Below, piece by piece: positions 40,575 through 50,690 of a stretch of 64,000 nt of DNA (its first letter is position 1; every line of letters starts with the position of its first letter). This DNA comes from Paramagnetospirillum magnetotacticum MS-1. Lineage in GTDB: Bacteria > Pseudomonadota > Alphaproteobacteria > Rhodospirillales > Magnetospirillaceae. Location: NCBI RefSeq assembly GCF_000829825.1, contig NZ_JXSL01000027.1, positions 310,001-374,000 of the forward strand, in the 5' to 3' direction. Below the pieces are notes generated by a model. That model was not told the DNA's origin. It ran no database searches and saw nothing but the letters and a program-made list of their open reading frames with translations. The position numbers and the translations under genes were made by a program.

Positions 40575-41744
40575 TCAGCACATATGGGCCAGCAGGCGCC
40601 GCAGAAAGTCCTCGCATTTGGCGACCTGCTCGATGGCGATGAATTCGTCGGGCCGATGGGCCTGGGTGATGCTGCCGGGGCCGATCACCACCGCAGGAAT
40701 GCCCGCTTGCTGAAACAGTCCGGCCTCGGTGGTGAATGCCACCTTGCTGGTCTGGTTGCTGCCCGATAGTGCGCAAACCAGTTGAACCACCGCGTCCATC
40801 TCGTCAAGACCTAAGCCCGGCGTGGAGTTGTGCTCGTCCAGCGTGATGCCGCTGGCCTCGCTGACCGCCAGCATTTCCGGCACCAGATCCTGGGCCCAGC
40901 CCCGCACTTCGGCCATCAGGTCCTCGGGGTCGTGGTCGGGCAGATTTCGGATCTCGAATTCGAAAGAGCAGGATTTCGGAACGATGTTCAAAGCCGTGCC
41001 GCCCTGCATGGTGCCGGTATGGACCGTGGTATAGGGCGGCTGGTAGCCGTGATCGAAAGGTCCCTGTTCTTTGATGCGGCGCTGCATGGCGCGCAGCCGG
41101 GTGACCATTTCGGCGGCGATCTCCACGGCATTGACGCCTTGATGGTTCAGCGCCGAGTGGCATTCGTGGCCCTCCACATGGCAGCGCACGCTTTTCTTGC
41201 CCTTGTGGCCGATCACCGCTTTCATATCCGTGGGTTCGCCCACGATGCAAAGGGCGGGACGCACTGCCAGATGGGCTAGGTCGTCAATCAGCCTGCGAAC
41301 TCCGACGCATCCCACCTCCTCGTCATAGGAGAAAGCGAAATGCACCGGCATCCGCAGCGGCGCGGCGGCGAATTCGGGGGCAAGCGTCAGGCAGATTGCA
41401 ATGAAACTCTTCATGTCGGCAGTGCCGCGACCGAACAGCTTGCCGTCCATGGGGGTCAAGCGGAAGGGGTCTGTGGTCCAGTCCTGACCATCCACCGGTA
41501 CGACGTCGGTATGGCCGGAAAGCACTATACCAGGGACATCATTGGGACCAATTGTGGCGAAGATATTGGCCTTGTTTCTGGACTCGTCCCAGGTTCTGCG
41601 GATATTAGCCCCGAGAGCGGTAAGGATTTCTTCCGCCAGGTCGATTAACTGTAAATTAGTCTTGTAACTTGTAGTGTCGATGGCGATCAATTTCGCGATC
41701 GTTTCGATGCTGGCCGGCAAGGGCATTCGGGAATGTTGGCTCAA
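40575..41744 (-). CDS. argE: acetylornithine deacetylase
   Basis: M20-family metallopeptidase-type enzyme of 389 residues. Metal ligands are visible in LSGHTDVVPVDGQDW, GRGTADMKSF, SYDEEVGCVG and the GPGSITQAH near the C-terminus. Arg-related M20 members remove the acetyl group from N2-acetylornithine in arginine biosynthesis. The bacterial ArgE branch fits the length and the DEVG motif, but a related succinyl-diaminopimelate desuccinylase-type specificity cannot be fully excluded. It is transcribed away from the secretion operon, with which it shares a 212-base gap. Confidence 0.9.
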   Translation of the reverse strand: MSQHSRMPLPASIETIAKLIAIDTTSYKTNLQLIDLAEEILTALGANIRRTWDESRNKANIFATIGPNDVPGIVLSGHTDVVPVDGQDWTTDPFRLTPMDGKLFGRGTADMKSFIAICLTLAPEFAAAPLRMPVHFAFSYDEEVGCVGVRRLIDDLAHLAVRPALCIVGEPTDMKAVIGHKGKKSVRCHVEGHECHSALNHQGVNAVEIAAEMVTRLRAMQRRIKEQGPFDHGYQPPYTTVHTGTMQGGTALNIVPKSCSFEFEIRNLPDHDPEDLMAEVRGWAQDLVPEMLAVSEASGITLDEHNSTPGLGLDEMDAVVQLVCALSGSNQTSKVAFTTEAGLFQQAGIPAVVIGPGSITQAHRPDEFIAIEQVAKCEDFLRRLLAHMC

Positions 41745-41956
41745 GGAACCGTACTCGCTCTGGGACGCTTTCTAGGCTGCTGCCATCATAATGCGCGCCC
41801 AAACCCAAAGGCCAGCCCCCCGCTACAAAATATAACCAATATCTTGTGGTTATTACGGATGCGACTCGCTATTCTCCCGCTTGCCGACGGGGGCCGGGGG
41901 CGGTGGTTTCGTTGGTGTTCGAGGGAGCGCGGCGTGCAGACTGTGGTGCCACCGTA
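41745..41956. promoter_or_regulatory. divergent region between argE and the type I secretion operon
   Basis: No gene is seen in these 212 bases. The region is AT-rich around 41820-41860 and holds the palindrome described separately at 41832-41853; the right half is GC-rich. It probably carries both divergent promoters. Confidence 0.5.
41832..41853. promoter_or_regulatory. candidate operator upstream of the secretion operon
   Basis: ATAACCA (41832-41838), an eight-base spacer and TGGTTAT (41847-41853) form a perfect inverted repeat in an otherwise AT-rich patch about 104 bases before the first ABC gene. The half-site spacing suits a dimeric regulator. Which gene it controls is not known. Confidence 0.4.
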
Positions 41957-43705
41957 ATGAATGATTCCGCAGCCGGGGCGACGAACGGAGCAGAGGCGCC
42001 AGCGTTTAGCATCGCCTCACTGTCGACGTTGAAGAGCAGTCTGTTCGACCTCGCCATGGCGTCGTTATTCCTCAATATCCTTGGCCTGGCGCTTCCCATG
42101 GCGCTTTTGCAGGTCTACGACCGTATCCTGCCCAATAAATCGGTGGGCACCATGGTGTTCCTGATGGGCGCCGTGTTTGCCTCCCTGCTGCTGGAATCCA
42201 CCCTGAATTTCTGCCGTTCGTGGATCACCGGCTGGGTGGGCGCCAAATTCGAGCACAATGCGGGCTGTACGGCGCTGAACCATCTGGTGATGTCGGGTGT
42301 GGACGAGTTCGAGAAGGACGGGTCCGGCGCTCATCTGGAGCGCATGAACTCTCTGGCCACGGTGCGTGAATTCTATGCCGGTCAGGCCATGCTGACCCTG
42401 CTGGATCTGCCCTTCGCCGTTCTGTATCTCAGTCTGGTGGCCATGATGGGCGGCATCCTGGTCTTTGTTCCCATCACCATCCTGGTTCTGTTCTGCCTGA
42501 CCGCCATCCTCCTGGGCGGCAAGCTGCGCGGCGCGCTGCAAAAGCGCATGATCGCCGATGACCGGCGCTTCAATTTCATCATCGAGGTGCTGGGCGGCAT
42601 TCACAGCGTCAAGGCCTTCGCCATGGAGGCGCAGATGGTGCGCCGTTATGAGCGTCTGCAGGAGACCTGCGCCGAGGGCGCCTATCAGGTGGCGCTCAAT
42701 TCCTCGACCGCCATGGGTGTCTCGTCCTTCTTCTCCCAGGCCACCACGGTCTGCGTCGCCATGTTCGGAGCCCTTGTGGTGCTGAACGGCGAGATGACCA
42801 CCGGCGGTCTGGCGGCGTGTTCCATGCTGGCCGGTCGCGCCATGGCGCCCATTCAGAAGGCGTTGGGCGTCTGGACCCGGTTCCAGTCATTCATGCTGGC
42901 CCGCCACCGGCTGTCCGAGCTGTTCAAGTTGAAGCCCGAATCGGCCAAGAATCTGCCGAAGATGACCTCGCCCAAAGGGGCTTTGGAGTTGAAGGACTGC
43001 TCTTTCCGTTATGGCGAGAAGCTGCCCGTGATCATCCATGACGCCTCCATCAATATCCGGGAGGGCGAATGCATCGCCATTTCGGGCGGCAATGGCAGCG
43101 GCAAGACCACATTGCTGACCCTGATGCAGGGCGCCATCAAACCCACCAAGGGCGAGGTGCTGGTGGACGGCCAGCCCATGACCATGTTCGAGCCGCAAAG
43201 CGTGCGCGATCACATCGCGTTTCTGCCGCAGATGGGCGTGCTGTTCCAGGGGACAATCCTTCAAAACATCACCATGTTCCGCAAGGAATTCGACGATGTG
43301 GCGGTGGAGACGGCCGCTTTGCTGGGCCTGGACGAGGTGGTGGCGACCATGGCCTTGGGTTATGACACGCCGGTGGGCGATGGCGCCTATGATTCCCTGC
43401 CGCGCGGCATCAAGCAGCGCATCGCCATCGCGCGGGCCCTGGTCAACAATCCGCGCGTCGTGCTGTTCGACGAAGCCAATACGGCTGTGGACACGACCGG
43501 CGACAACTTTCTGCGCGTCTGGCTGGAGCGGGCCAAGGGCAAGCGCACCCTGGTCCTGGTCACACCTCGGCCTTCGCTTTCCAAGATGGCCGACCGGGTT
43601 TTCGATCTGAAGGAAGGCACTCTGATTCCCAAGGCTCCGCGCGAGGAGCGGCCGCCGATGCCTGAAATGCCTCCGGGCCTGTTGCCCCAGGGAGGCCCGG
43701 CATGA
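41957..43705 (+). CDS. type I secretion ABC transporter subunit with atypical signature (582 aa)
   Basis: Membrane-spanning ABC subunit: an exporter transmembrane domain (about 25-315) and an ATPase domain (about 340-560). Walker A GGNGSGKT is at 377-384 and the catalytic Glu E506 is in Walker B. The ABC signature, normally LSGGQ, is LPRGI (481-485), and the H-loop His is Pro (P537, in VTPRPSL). A half-site with these changes is expected to be hydrolysis-impaired, as in heterodimeric exporters. There is no N-terminal peptidase domain. ATGA coupling to the partner subunit. Confidence 0.88.
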   Translation: MNDSAAGATNGAEAPAFSIASLSTLKSSLFDLAMASLFLNILGLALPMALLQVYDRILPNKSVGTMVFLMGAVFASLLLESTLNFCRSWITGWVGAKFEHNAGCTALNHLVMSGVDEFEKDGSGAHLERMNSLATVREFYAGQAMLTLLDLPFAVLYLSLVAMMGGILVFVPITILVLFCLTAILLGGKLRGALQKRMIADDRRFNFIIEVLGGIHSVKAFAMEAQMVRRYERLQETCAEGAYQVALNSSTAMGVSSFFSQATTVCVAMFGALVVLNGEMTTGGLAACSMLAGRAMAPIQKALGVWTRFQSFMLARHRLSELFKLKPESAKNLPKMTSPKGALELKDCSFRYGEKLPVIIHDASINIREGECIAISGGNGSGKTTLLTLMQGAIKPTKGEVLVDGQPMTMFEPQSVRDHIAFLPQMGVLFQGTILQNITMFRKEFDDVAVETAALLGLDEVVATMALGYDTPVGDGAYDSLPRGIKQRIAIARALVNNPRVVLFDEANTAVDTTGDNFLRVWLERAKGKRTLVLVTPRPSLSKMADRVFDLKEGTLIPKAPREERPPMPEMPPGLLPQGGPA

Positions 43706-45882
43706 CCGCCGTCGCCGCCACCAGCCTTGCCCCGGGTTACAAGCCCAATCAGCAGGCAATCGAGCAGTACGAACAGCAACTGGCGCAAAATGCTCTGGGC
43801 GGCTTTTCCGCAGCTTCGGATCTTGCCGCATGCCTCTTGCCGCTGCTGAAGGCGCTGGGCTGGAAGGGCGATCCTCGCCATGTGGCAGAATCCCTGCCTC
43901 ACTTCGCCAATGATCTGGACCTGACCGGTCTGCGCAATGTCATGGCGACCCTGAACTATTCCAGTCGGCCCGAGCGCCTTGAACTGGAGATCATCGATCC
44001 CCGGTTGTTGCCCTGCCTGTTCCTGCCCGATACCAGTCATGCCCTGGTGGTCAAGAAGATCGACGAGGACGGCGAGGCCGAAGTTTTCGACAGCTCCCAG
44101 GGACTTACCATCAAAGCCGATACCCGCGGAATCGTGGGGACGGCCTATTTCTTTACCAATCTGGGTGGAGACGCGGCCGCCGCCAAGCCGGCCAGCTGGT
44201 TCAAGAGTGTTCTGGAGCGGTTCCGGCCGCTTTACTGGCAGGCTTTCTTCGTCACCTTCGTACTCAATGTCTTCTCGCTGGGCACGCCGCTGTTCACCAT
44301 GTCGGTCTATGACAAGGTGATCGGCGCCGAATCCTATTCCATGCTGGTTTCGCTCTCCATCGGCGTGACCATGGCCCTGGTCGCCGACGCCATCCTGCGC
44401 GAGGTCCGTGCCCGCATCCTGGCCTTTGTCGGCGCGCGGCTCGACAACATCATGGGCAATAACATCTTCCAGCATATCCTGGCTCTGCCGCCCGGATTTA
44501 CCGAGCGGGCGACTATCGGCGCCCAGGTGGCCCGCATCAAGGATTTCGAATCCGTGCGCGAGTTCTTCACCGGGCCGCTGGCCACGGTGTTCATGGAACT
44601 GCCCTTCGCCATCTTCTATTTCACCGTCATCGCCTTGTTGGGCGGAGTCATCGCCCTGGTGCCGGTGATCGGCACTTTGCTGTTCCTGGTGGGCGGCTGG
44701 GCCGTGATGCCCGTGGTGCGCAAGAATGTGGGACTTGCGTCGCGCGCCGGTTCCCGGCGTCAGGAATTCCTGGTGGAAGCACTGGGCAAGATGCGCGCCG
44801 TCAAACTGGCCGCCGCCGAACACACCTGGGTCAAGCGCTACCGCGACATGTCGGCCCGTGCCGCCATGGGTGGATTCAAGAACGGCATGTTCGCCGTCGC
44901 CATCAGCACCTGCTCTAATATCCTGATCATCTCGTCGGGGTTGGCCACCATCATGGTCGGCGTGCTGGGCGTCATCGACGGCGCCCTGTCCATCGGTGGC
45001 CTGATCGCCGCCATGATGCTGGTGTGGCGCGTCCTGTCGCCTTTGCAGACCGGCTTCACCATGTTGCAGCGGGTGGAGCAGGTGAGGGGGTCTATCCGGC
45101 AGATCGACGGCTTGATGGGCATCAAGCCCGAGCGCGACCCCAAGGCCATCGTGGCGCCGCTGAAGAATATCAAGGGGCGCGTGGTCTTCTCCCGCGTGTC
45201 GTTGCGCTATAACAACGAATCAGACCCGGCCCTGGTCGGCGTTTCTTTCGAAGTGGAGCCGGGCGAGGTGGTGTGCGTCACGGGCCGCAACGGTTCGGGA
45301 AAATCCACCATTCTCAAGGTTCTTCTCGGCCTTTATGCCCCCCAGGCTGGCGCCGTGAAGATCGATGCCACCGATATCCGCCAGATCGACCCGATCGAGA
45401 TGCGGCATATGATTTCCTATACGCCTCAACAATGTAACCTGTTCTTCGGCTCCGTGGCGCAGAACCTGCGCCTGGCCCATCCCACGGCGACCGATGCCGA
45501 TATCCGTTGGGCCTGTGATCAAGCTGATGTCTGGGAGGAGATCATGAACCTGCCGCGCGGTCTCGAGACCCGCATCGGCGAAGGCGCCTCCGATCATTTG
45601 CCCACCAGTTTCGTCCAGAAGCTGTCCCTGGCGCGCGGCTATCTCAAGCGCAGCCCGATCATGCTGTTCGACGAACCGGTCAATGGTCTCGATTTCGAAG
45701 GCGACCGCACATTCATGCAGTCCGTCGAGAATTTCCGTGGCCAATCCACTATCTTCATGGTTACCCATCGTCCTAGTCACCTGCGGGTCGCGGACCGCAT
45801 TCTAGTGTTCGATGGAGGCTATCTGCGTCTTGCCGGTCCAGCCGAAGAGGTTCGGGCCAAAATACCGCCGGATCTGATCTGA
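43702..45882 (+). CDS. type I secretion ABC transporter subunit with C39-like domain (726 aa)
   Basis: Second ABC exporter subunit. Residues about 1-150 are a C39-peptidase-like domain without the catalytic Cys, like the LapB/RtxB class that docks substrates rather than cleaving them. Transmembrane domain about 165-440; ATPase from about 475. Walker A GRNGSGKS is at 528-535, Walker B DEP near 657-659 and the H-loop THRPS is intact, but the signature is LPTSF (633-637) instead of LSGGQ. Together with the 582-residue subunit it forms an apparent heterodimer with two non-canonical signatures. Confidence 0.9.
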   Translation: MTAVAATSLAPGYKPNQQAIEQYEQQLAQNALGGFSAASDLAACLLPLLKALGWKGDPRHVAESLPHFANDLDLTGLRNVMATLNYSSRPERLELEIIDPRLLPCLFLPDTSHALVVKKIDEDGEAEVFDSSQGLTIKADTRGIVGTAYFFTNLGGDAAAAKPASWFKSVLERFRPLYWQAFFVTFVLNVFSLGTPLFTMSVYDKVIGAESYSMLVSLSIGVTMALVADAILREVRARILAFVGARLDNIMGNNIFQHILALPPGFTERATIGAQVARIKDFESVREFFTGPLATVFMELPFAIFYFTVIALLGGVIALVPVIGTLLFLVGGWAVMPVVRKNVGLASRAGSRRQEFLVEALGKMRAVKLAAAEHTWVKRYRDMSARAAMGGFKNGMFAVAISTCSNILIISSGLATIMVGVLGVIDGALSIGGLIAAMMLVWRVLSPLQTGFTMLQRVEQVRGSIRQIDGLMGIKPERDPKAIVAPLKNIKGRVVFSRVSLRYNNESDPALVGVSFEVEPGEVVCVTGRNGSGKSTILKVLLGLYAPQAGAVKIDATDIRQIDPIEMRHMISYTPQQCNLFFGSVAQNLRLAHPTATDADIRWACDQADVWEEIMNLPRGLETRIGEGASDHLPTSFVQKLSLARGYLKRSPIMLFDEPVNGLDFEGDRTFMQSVENFRGQSTIFMVTHRPSHLRVADRILVFDGGYLRLAGPAEEVRAKIPPDLI

Positions 45883-45883
45883 T

Positions 45884-47290
45884 ATGAGCACGACTCCCAA
45901 TCCCGGACAGAACCTTGTCAATGTCGCCCAGCCCGACAAGACGCCTTCACTGGCGGCGGCGGGAAAGGCCTTGGTAAAGCTGTCCAACCGCCAGTCCCGC
46001 CACCTCGCCCAGGCGCTGGTGCTGGAAGAGAGCGGAACGTCCGGCCTGGTCCGCTTCACCATGCTGCTGGCGAGCGCCACCACGGCCGCGTTCGTGATCT
46101 GGGCGGCGTTTACCGATGTTCCTGAAATCGCCACAGCCGAAGGCCAGGTCATCCCTTCGGGCCAAGTCCAGGCGGTCCAGCACCTGGAAGGCGGCATCGT
46201 TCAGGAGATCGTTGCCCATGACGGCGATCTGGTGGAAGCGGGCGCGCCCATCGTCAGGCTCAATCCGGCCCAGGCCATTTCCGACCTGGAACAGACCAGG
46301 GCGCGTGAAGCGACCCTGTTGATCAAGGCCGAGCGCCTGCGCGCTCTGGCCGAGGAACGTCAGCCCGATTTCAGCCAGATGCCCAAAGGTTATGACCGGC
46401 TGATCGCCGACAATATGGCGATCTTCAACAGCCAATCCCAAGCCCGCGACACGTCGCGCTCGGTCATTCTGTCGCAGATGGAGCAGAAGCGGTCCGATCT
46501 GCGCCTGCTGGAATCCCAGGAACGCTCGTTGCGCGAGCAGTTGGGGCCGCTGCAGGAAGAAATGACCATGCGCCAGGAACTGGTCGCCAAGGGACTGGTT
46601 TCGCGGGTGGTCTTCCTGGATACCAAGCGCGAATTGTCGCGCGTCCAAGGCGAATTGGCTCGTCTGGTCGGCCAGGAAGTGACGGCGCGTGAAGCCTATT
46701 CCGAGGTGGAAAACCGCCTGATGGACAATAAGTCGTCGCTGCAAAAGGCCACGATGGATGATCTGGGCACCACGGTGAACGAACTGGCCCAGGTCCAGGA
46801 AAGCATCGGCCGCCTTGAAGACAGGGTGGCCCGTTTGGACATCGTGGCCCCGGTGCGCGGTCTGGTGAAGGGCCTGATGGTCAAGAATCAGGGCGCCGTC
46901 ATCCAGGCGGGCGGTAATGTCTGCGAAGTGGTGCCGGTCGATACCCAGATGAAGGTCGACGCCAAAATCAATACCAAGGATGTGGGCCATCTCAAGATCG
47001 GCCAGCCGGTCCGGGTCAAGGTCACCACCTATGACTTCGCCCGTTATGGCGCCGTCGATGGCACACTCAGCAAGATCTCGGCGTCGAGCTTCGCCGACGA
47101 AAAGGGAAATCCCTTCTTCAAGGGCGTCATCGATCTCAAGCACAATTATGTGGGCGCCGCCGCTGGTCGTTACGGCATTCAGCCCGGCATGTCGGTGACG
47201 GCGGAAATCATCACTGGCGACAAGACGTTGTTGCAATACATGCTCAAGCCGATCTTCACCCAGATCCAGCAGTCGTTCCACGAGCGCTGA
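45884..47290 (+). CDS. HlyD-family type I secretion adaptor
   Basis: Periplasmic membrane-fusion protein of 468 residues. It has an N-terminal cytoplasmic segment, one membrane helix at about 58-78, a lipoyl-like half-motif AVQHLEGGIVQEI, a long coiled coil (about 125-330) and the C-terminal barrel-sandwich hybrid with VAPVRGLVKGL. It completes the inner-membrane secretion complex. The one base between it and the second ABC subunit implies coupling. No TolC homologue or RTX-type substrate is in the window. Confidence 0.92.
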   Translation: MSTTPNPGQNLVNVAQPDKTPSLAAAGKALVKLSNRQSRHLAQALVLEESGTSGLVRFTMLLASATTAAFVIWAAFTDVPEIATAEGQVIPSGQVQAVQHLEGGIVQEIVAHDGDLVEAGAPIVRLNPAQAISDLEQTRAREATLLIKAERLRALAEERQPDFSQMPKGYDRLIADNMAIFNSQSQARDTSRSVILSQMEQKRSDLRLLESQERSLREQLGPLQEEMTMRQELVAKGLVSRVVFLDTKRELSRVQGELARLVGQEVTAREAYSEVENRLMDNKSSLQKATMDDLGTTVNELAQVQESIGRLEDRVARLDIVAPVRGLVKGLMVKNQGAVIQAGGNVCEVVPVDTQMKVDAKINTKDVGHLKIGQPVRVKVTTYDFARYGAVDGTLSKISASSFADEKGNPFFKGVIDLKHNYVGAAAGRYGIQPGMSVTAEIITGDKTLLQYMLKPIFTQIQQSFHER

Positions 47291-47301
47291 GGCGTAAAAA
47301 T

Positions 47302-47331
47302 CCGGGCGTCAACCTACGCATTGACGCCCGG
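47302..47331 (+). terminator. hairpin after the secretion operon
   Basis: CCGGGCGTCAA (47302-47312) and TTGACGCCCGG (47321-47331) form a perfect 11-bp stem around an eight-base loop. The T-run (CTTTTCTC) comes about ten bases later, so it is an imperfect intrinsic terminator. Confidence 0.55.
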
Positions 47332-47387
47332 ACCGCCGACTTTTCTCGCCACGCGGTGGACCCCGCCGATCCCAAGCGCGCCTCGGG

Positions 47388-47416
47388 TTGTCGGGGGACA
47401 CGATATCTGGTAGCGT
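47388..47416 (+). promoter_or_regulatory. candidate gyrA promoter
   Basis: TTGTCG (47388-47393), a 17-base spacer and TAGCGT (47411-47416) lie about 70 bases upstream of the chosen gyrA start. Weak match to consensus. Confidence 0.3.
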
Positions 47417-47483
47417 GCGCCCGCGTGGACCTGTGTCCACCCCAAATTCTGGTTGCTCTTTTGAAGCCGATGGGAAGATTTCT

Positions 47484-50180
47484 TTGACCACGCTCCCTGC
47501 GTCGCCGCAATTCGACATCACCCCCGTCACCATCGAAGACGAGATGAAGCGCTCCTACCTCGATTACGCCATGAGCGTGATCGTGAGCCGTGCGCTTCCC
47601 GACGTCCGCGACGGGCTGAAGCCGGTCCACCGCCGCATCCTGTTCGCCATGAACGAGGCGGGCTATCACTTCAACAAGCCTTTCCGTAAATCGGCCCGCA
47701 TCGTCGGCGATGTCATGGGTAAGTATCACCCCCATGGCGATTCGGCCATTTACGACGCCATGGTGCGCATGGCGCAGAACTTTTCCATGCGTCTGCCGCT
47801 GGTGGATGGGCAGGGCAATTTCGGCTCCATGGACGGCGATCCGCCTGCAGCCATGCGTTATACCGAGGCCCGGCTCGCCAAGTCGGCCCATTCCCTGCTC
47901 GAGGATATCGACAAGGAAACCGTCGACTTTCAGGCCAATTACGACGAATCCACCCATGAACCCATGGTTCTGCCCGCCCGCTATCCCAACCTGCTGGTCA
48001 ATGGCGCGGGCGGTATCGCGGTGGGTATGGCCACCAATATTCCGCCCCACAATCTGGGCGAGGTGATCGACGCCTGCTGCGCCTATATCGACGACCCTGA
48101 GGTGACGGTCGAGCGGCTGATGGAACTGGTTCCCGGTCCCGACTTCCCCACCGGCGGCACCATTTTGGGGCGCGCAGGCATACGCGCCGCCCAGCTGACG
48201 GGCCGTGGCTCTGTGGTCATGCGCGGCCGCGTCCATATCGAAGAGGTCCGCAAGGACCGCGAAGCCATTATCGTCACCGAGATTCCCTATCAGGTGAACA
48301 AGGCCCGCATGCTCGAGCAGATCGCCGAGCTGGTGCGCGACAAGAAGATCGAGGGCATCTCGGATCTGCGTGACGAGTCGGATCGCGATGGCGTGCGGGT
48401 GGTGATCGAGATCAAGCGCGACGCCATTGCCGAGGTGGTGCTGGCCCAGCTTTACCGCTTCACGCCTCTGCAGACCAGTTTCGGCGTCAACTCGCTGGCC
48501 CTGAATGGCGGCCGCCCCGAGATGATGACGCTGAGGGACATTATCGTCGCCTTCATCGCCTTCCGCGAGGAAGTGATCACCCGGCGCACCATCTTCGAAC
48601 TGGGCAAGGCCCGCGACCGCGCCCATGTCTTGGCCGGTCTGGCCATCGCCGTGGCCAATATCGACGAGGTCATCCGCCTGATCCGCGCCGCTCCCGATCC
48701 CGGCGAGGCGCGCGAAAGGCTGATGACTCGGGCCTGGCCGGTGGGCGACGTGGAGCCGCTGATCCAGCTGATCGACGAGCCCGGCCGCGCCATCGAGGAC
48801 GGCTGTTACCGCCTGTCCGAGATTCAGGCCAAGGCCATCCTTGATCTGCGTCTGCACCGCCTGACCGGGCTGGAGCGCGACAAGATCGGCGACGAGCTGC
48901 GCGAGATCGGCCATCAGATCGAGGCCTATCTGCTGATTCTGTCGTCGCGTCCCCGGCTGTTCGAGGTGATGCGCGGCGAATTGATGGAAATCCGCGAGCA
49001 ATTCGCCACGCCGCGCCGCACCACCATCGAGGAAAACGAGTTCGAGGCCGATATCGAGGACCTCATCGCCCGCGAGGACATGGTGGTGACGGTGACCAAT
49101 ACCGGCTACATCAAGCGGGTGCCACTCTCGGCCTATCGCGCCCAGAAGCGCGGCGGCAAGGGCCGCTCGGGCATGAATATCAAGGACGAGGATTTCCTCT
49201 CCCAGGTCTTCGTGGTCAACACCCACACGCCGGTTCTGTTCTTCTCATCCACGGGTATCGCCTACAAGCTGAAGGTCTACCGCCTGCCGCTGGGCAATCC
49301 CCAGGCCCGCGGCAAGGCCATGGTCAATCTGCTGCCGCTGGACGAGGGCGAGACCATTTCCACCATCATGCCGCTGCCCGAGGATGAGACCAGCTGGGGC
49401 GATCTGCATGTGATGTTCGTCACCTCCAAGGGTGATGTGCGGCGTAATCCGCTGTCGGACTTCACCGAGGTGCGCGCCAACGGCAAGATCGCCATGAAGC
49501 TGGGCGAGGGCGAGCGCCTGATTTCGGTGCAGACCTGTGCGGCCGAGACCGATGACGTGCTGCTGGCCACCCATCTTGGCAAGGCCATCCGTTTCCCGGT
49601 TCACGATGTCCGCGAGTTCAAGAGCCGCGATTCCACCGGCGTGCGTGGCATCCGGCTGGACGGGGAGGACGAGGTCATCTCCATGTCCATCCTGCGCCAC
49701 ACCGACTATGATTCCGAGACCCGCGACGCCTTCCTCAAGGGCGATCTGCCCGCCGAGCAGATGGAAAAGATGGGTGCCGAGCAGCAATTCGTGCTTACCG
49801 TCACCGAAAACGGCTTCGGCAAGCGCACCTCGGCCTTCGAATACCGCATCACTGGCCGTGGCGGGTCCGGCATTGCCAATCTGGACATGACGGCCAAGAC
49901 CGGCACCGTGGTGGCGTCTTTCCCCGTCAACCACGAAGATGACATCATGCTGGTCAGCGACGGCGGCAAGCTGATCCGTATGCCGGTGGATGATATCCGT
50001 ATTGCCGGTCGCAAGACCCAGGGCGTGACCTTGTTGCGCACCGCCGAGAACGAGCGGGTGGTGTCGGCGGCCAGACTGTGCGATATCGGAAGCAATGGCG
50101 ATGAGGCCGAAGAGGCCGATGAGGCCGACGAGGGAGTCCTGGATGCAGCCGAGGATATGGCGGGAGGCGAGGATGCCTAA
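47484..50180 (+). CDS. gyrA: DNA gyrase subunit A
   Basis: Type II topoisomerase A subunit of 898 residues. It breaks and rejoins DNA in negative supercoiling. The catalytic Tyr is Y126 in AMRYTEARL. The quinolone-resistance region is [17 protein letters not shown], with Ser and Asp at the usual susceptible positions. The C-terminal half has the beta-pinwheel GyrA-box QKRGGKG. It ends in an acidic tail with repeated [11 protein letters not shown] at 47484 is chosen for its GGGAAGA ribosome-binding site and family N-terminus [21 protein letters not shown]. Confidence 0.97.
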   Translation: MTTLPASPQFDITPVTIEDEMKRSYLDYAMSVIVSRALPDVRDGLKPVHRRILFAMNEAGYHFNKPFRKSARIVGDVMGKYHPHGDSAIYDAMVRMAQNFSMRLPLVDGQGNFGSMDGDPPAAMRYTEARLAKSAHSLLEDIDKETVDFQANYDESTHEPMVLPARYPNLLVNGAGGIAVGMATNIPPHNLGEVIDACCAYIDDPEVTVERLMELVPGPDFPTGGTILGRAGIRAAQLTGRGSVVMRGRVHIEEVRKDREAIIVTEIPYQVNKARMLEQIAELVRDKKIEGISDLRDESDRDGVRVVIEIKRDAIAEVVLAQLYRFTPLQTSFGVNSLALNGGRPEMMTLRDIIVAFIAFREEVITRRTIFELGKARDRAHVLAGLAIAVANIDEVIRLIRAAPDPGEARERLMTRAWPVGDVEPLIQLIDEPGRAIEDGCYRLSEIQAKAILDLRLHRLTGLERDKIGDELREIGHQIEAYLLILSSRPRLFEVMRGELMEIREQFATPRRTTIEENEFEADIEDLIAREDMVVTVTNTGYIKRVPLSAYRAQKRGGKGRSGMNIKDEDFLSQVFVVNTHTPVLFFSSTGIAYKLKVYRLPLGNPQARGKAMVNLLPLDEGETISTIMPLPEDETSWGDLHVMFVTSKGDVRRNPLSDFTEVRANGKIAMKLGEGERLISVQTCAAETDDVLLATHLGKAIRFPVHDVREFKSRDSTGVRGIRLDGEDEVISMSILRHTDYDSETRDAFLKGDLPAEQMEKMGAEQQFVLTVTENGFGKRTSAFEYRITGRGGSGIANLDMTAKTGTVVASFPVNHEDDIMLVSDGGKLIRMPVDDIRIAGRKTQGVTLLRTAENERVVSAARLCDIGSNGDEAEEADEADEGVLDAAEDMAGGEDA

Positions 50181-50679
50181 GCGCGTCGGTCTTTATCCCG
50201 GGACATTCGATCCCGTGACCAACGGCCACATGGATATCGTCGCCCGTGCCGCACGGGTGGTGGATCATCTGATCGTCGCCGTGGCTGCCAATGCAGGAAA
50301 GGGGCCCCTGTTCACCCTGAAAGAGCGGGTGGCCATGGCCGAGTTGGAGATGGCCGAACTGGCCCAATCCATCGGCGCCAGCATCGAGGTTCGATCCTTT
50401 GATACCCTGTTGGTGGATTTCACTGCCCAGTGTGGCGCCAATCTGATCGTACGCGGCTTGCGCGCCGTCTCGGACTTCGAATACGAATTCCAGATGGCTG
50501 GCATGAATGCGCGGCTGTCGCCCGACATCGAGACCATCTTTCTGATGGCCTCCGAGCGCTGCCAGTTCATCTCGTCTCGTTTCGTCAAGGAAATCGGCCG
50601 TCTCGGCGGCGATATTTCCCAATTCGTGAGCCCGCGCGTCAAGGCGCAGCTCGATGAAAAGTTCGGCTTCTCGGCTTAA
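50173..50679 (+). CDS. coaD: phosphopantetheine adenylyltransferase
   Basis: CoaD of 168 residues. It transfers AMP to 4'-phosphopantetheine in coenzyme A synthesis. The nucleotidyl-transferase motif [30 protein letters not shown], and TIFLMAS are visible. The ATG at 50173 lies inside the gyrA stop region with an eight-base overlap and a strong GGGAGGCGAGG site, so it is coupled to gyrA. ppiB starts 12 bases after it. Confidence 0.96.
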   Translation: MPKRVGLYPGTFDPVTNGHMDIVARAARVVDHLIVAVAANAGKGPLFTLKERVAMAELEMAELAQSIGASIEVRSFDTLLVDFTAQCGANLIVRGLRAVSDFEYEFQMAGMNARLSPDIETIFLMASERCQFISSRFVKEIGRLGGDISQFVSPRVKAQLDEKFGFSA

Positions 50680-50690
50680 GGAAGACCCCC

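Noticed and set aside
47256-49226. A 656-codon minus-strand frame antisense to gyrA
   Set aside because: Shadow of gyrA codon usage; no motif and no ribosome-binding site.
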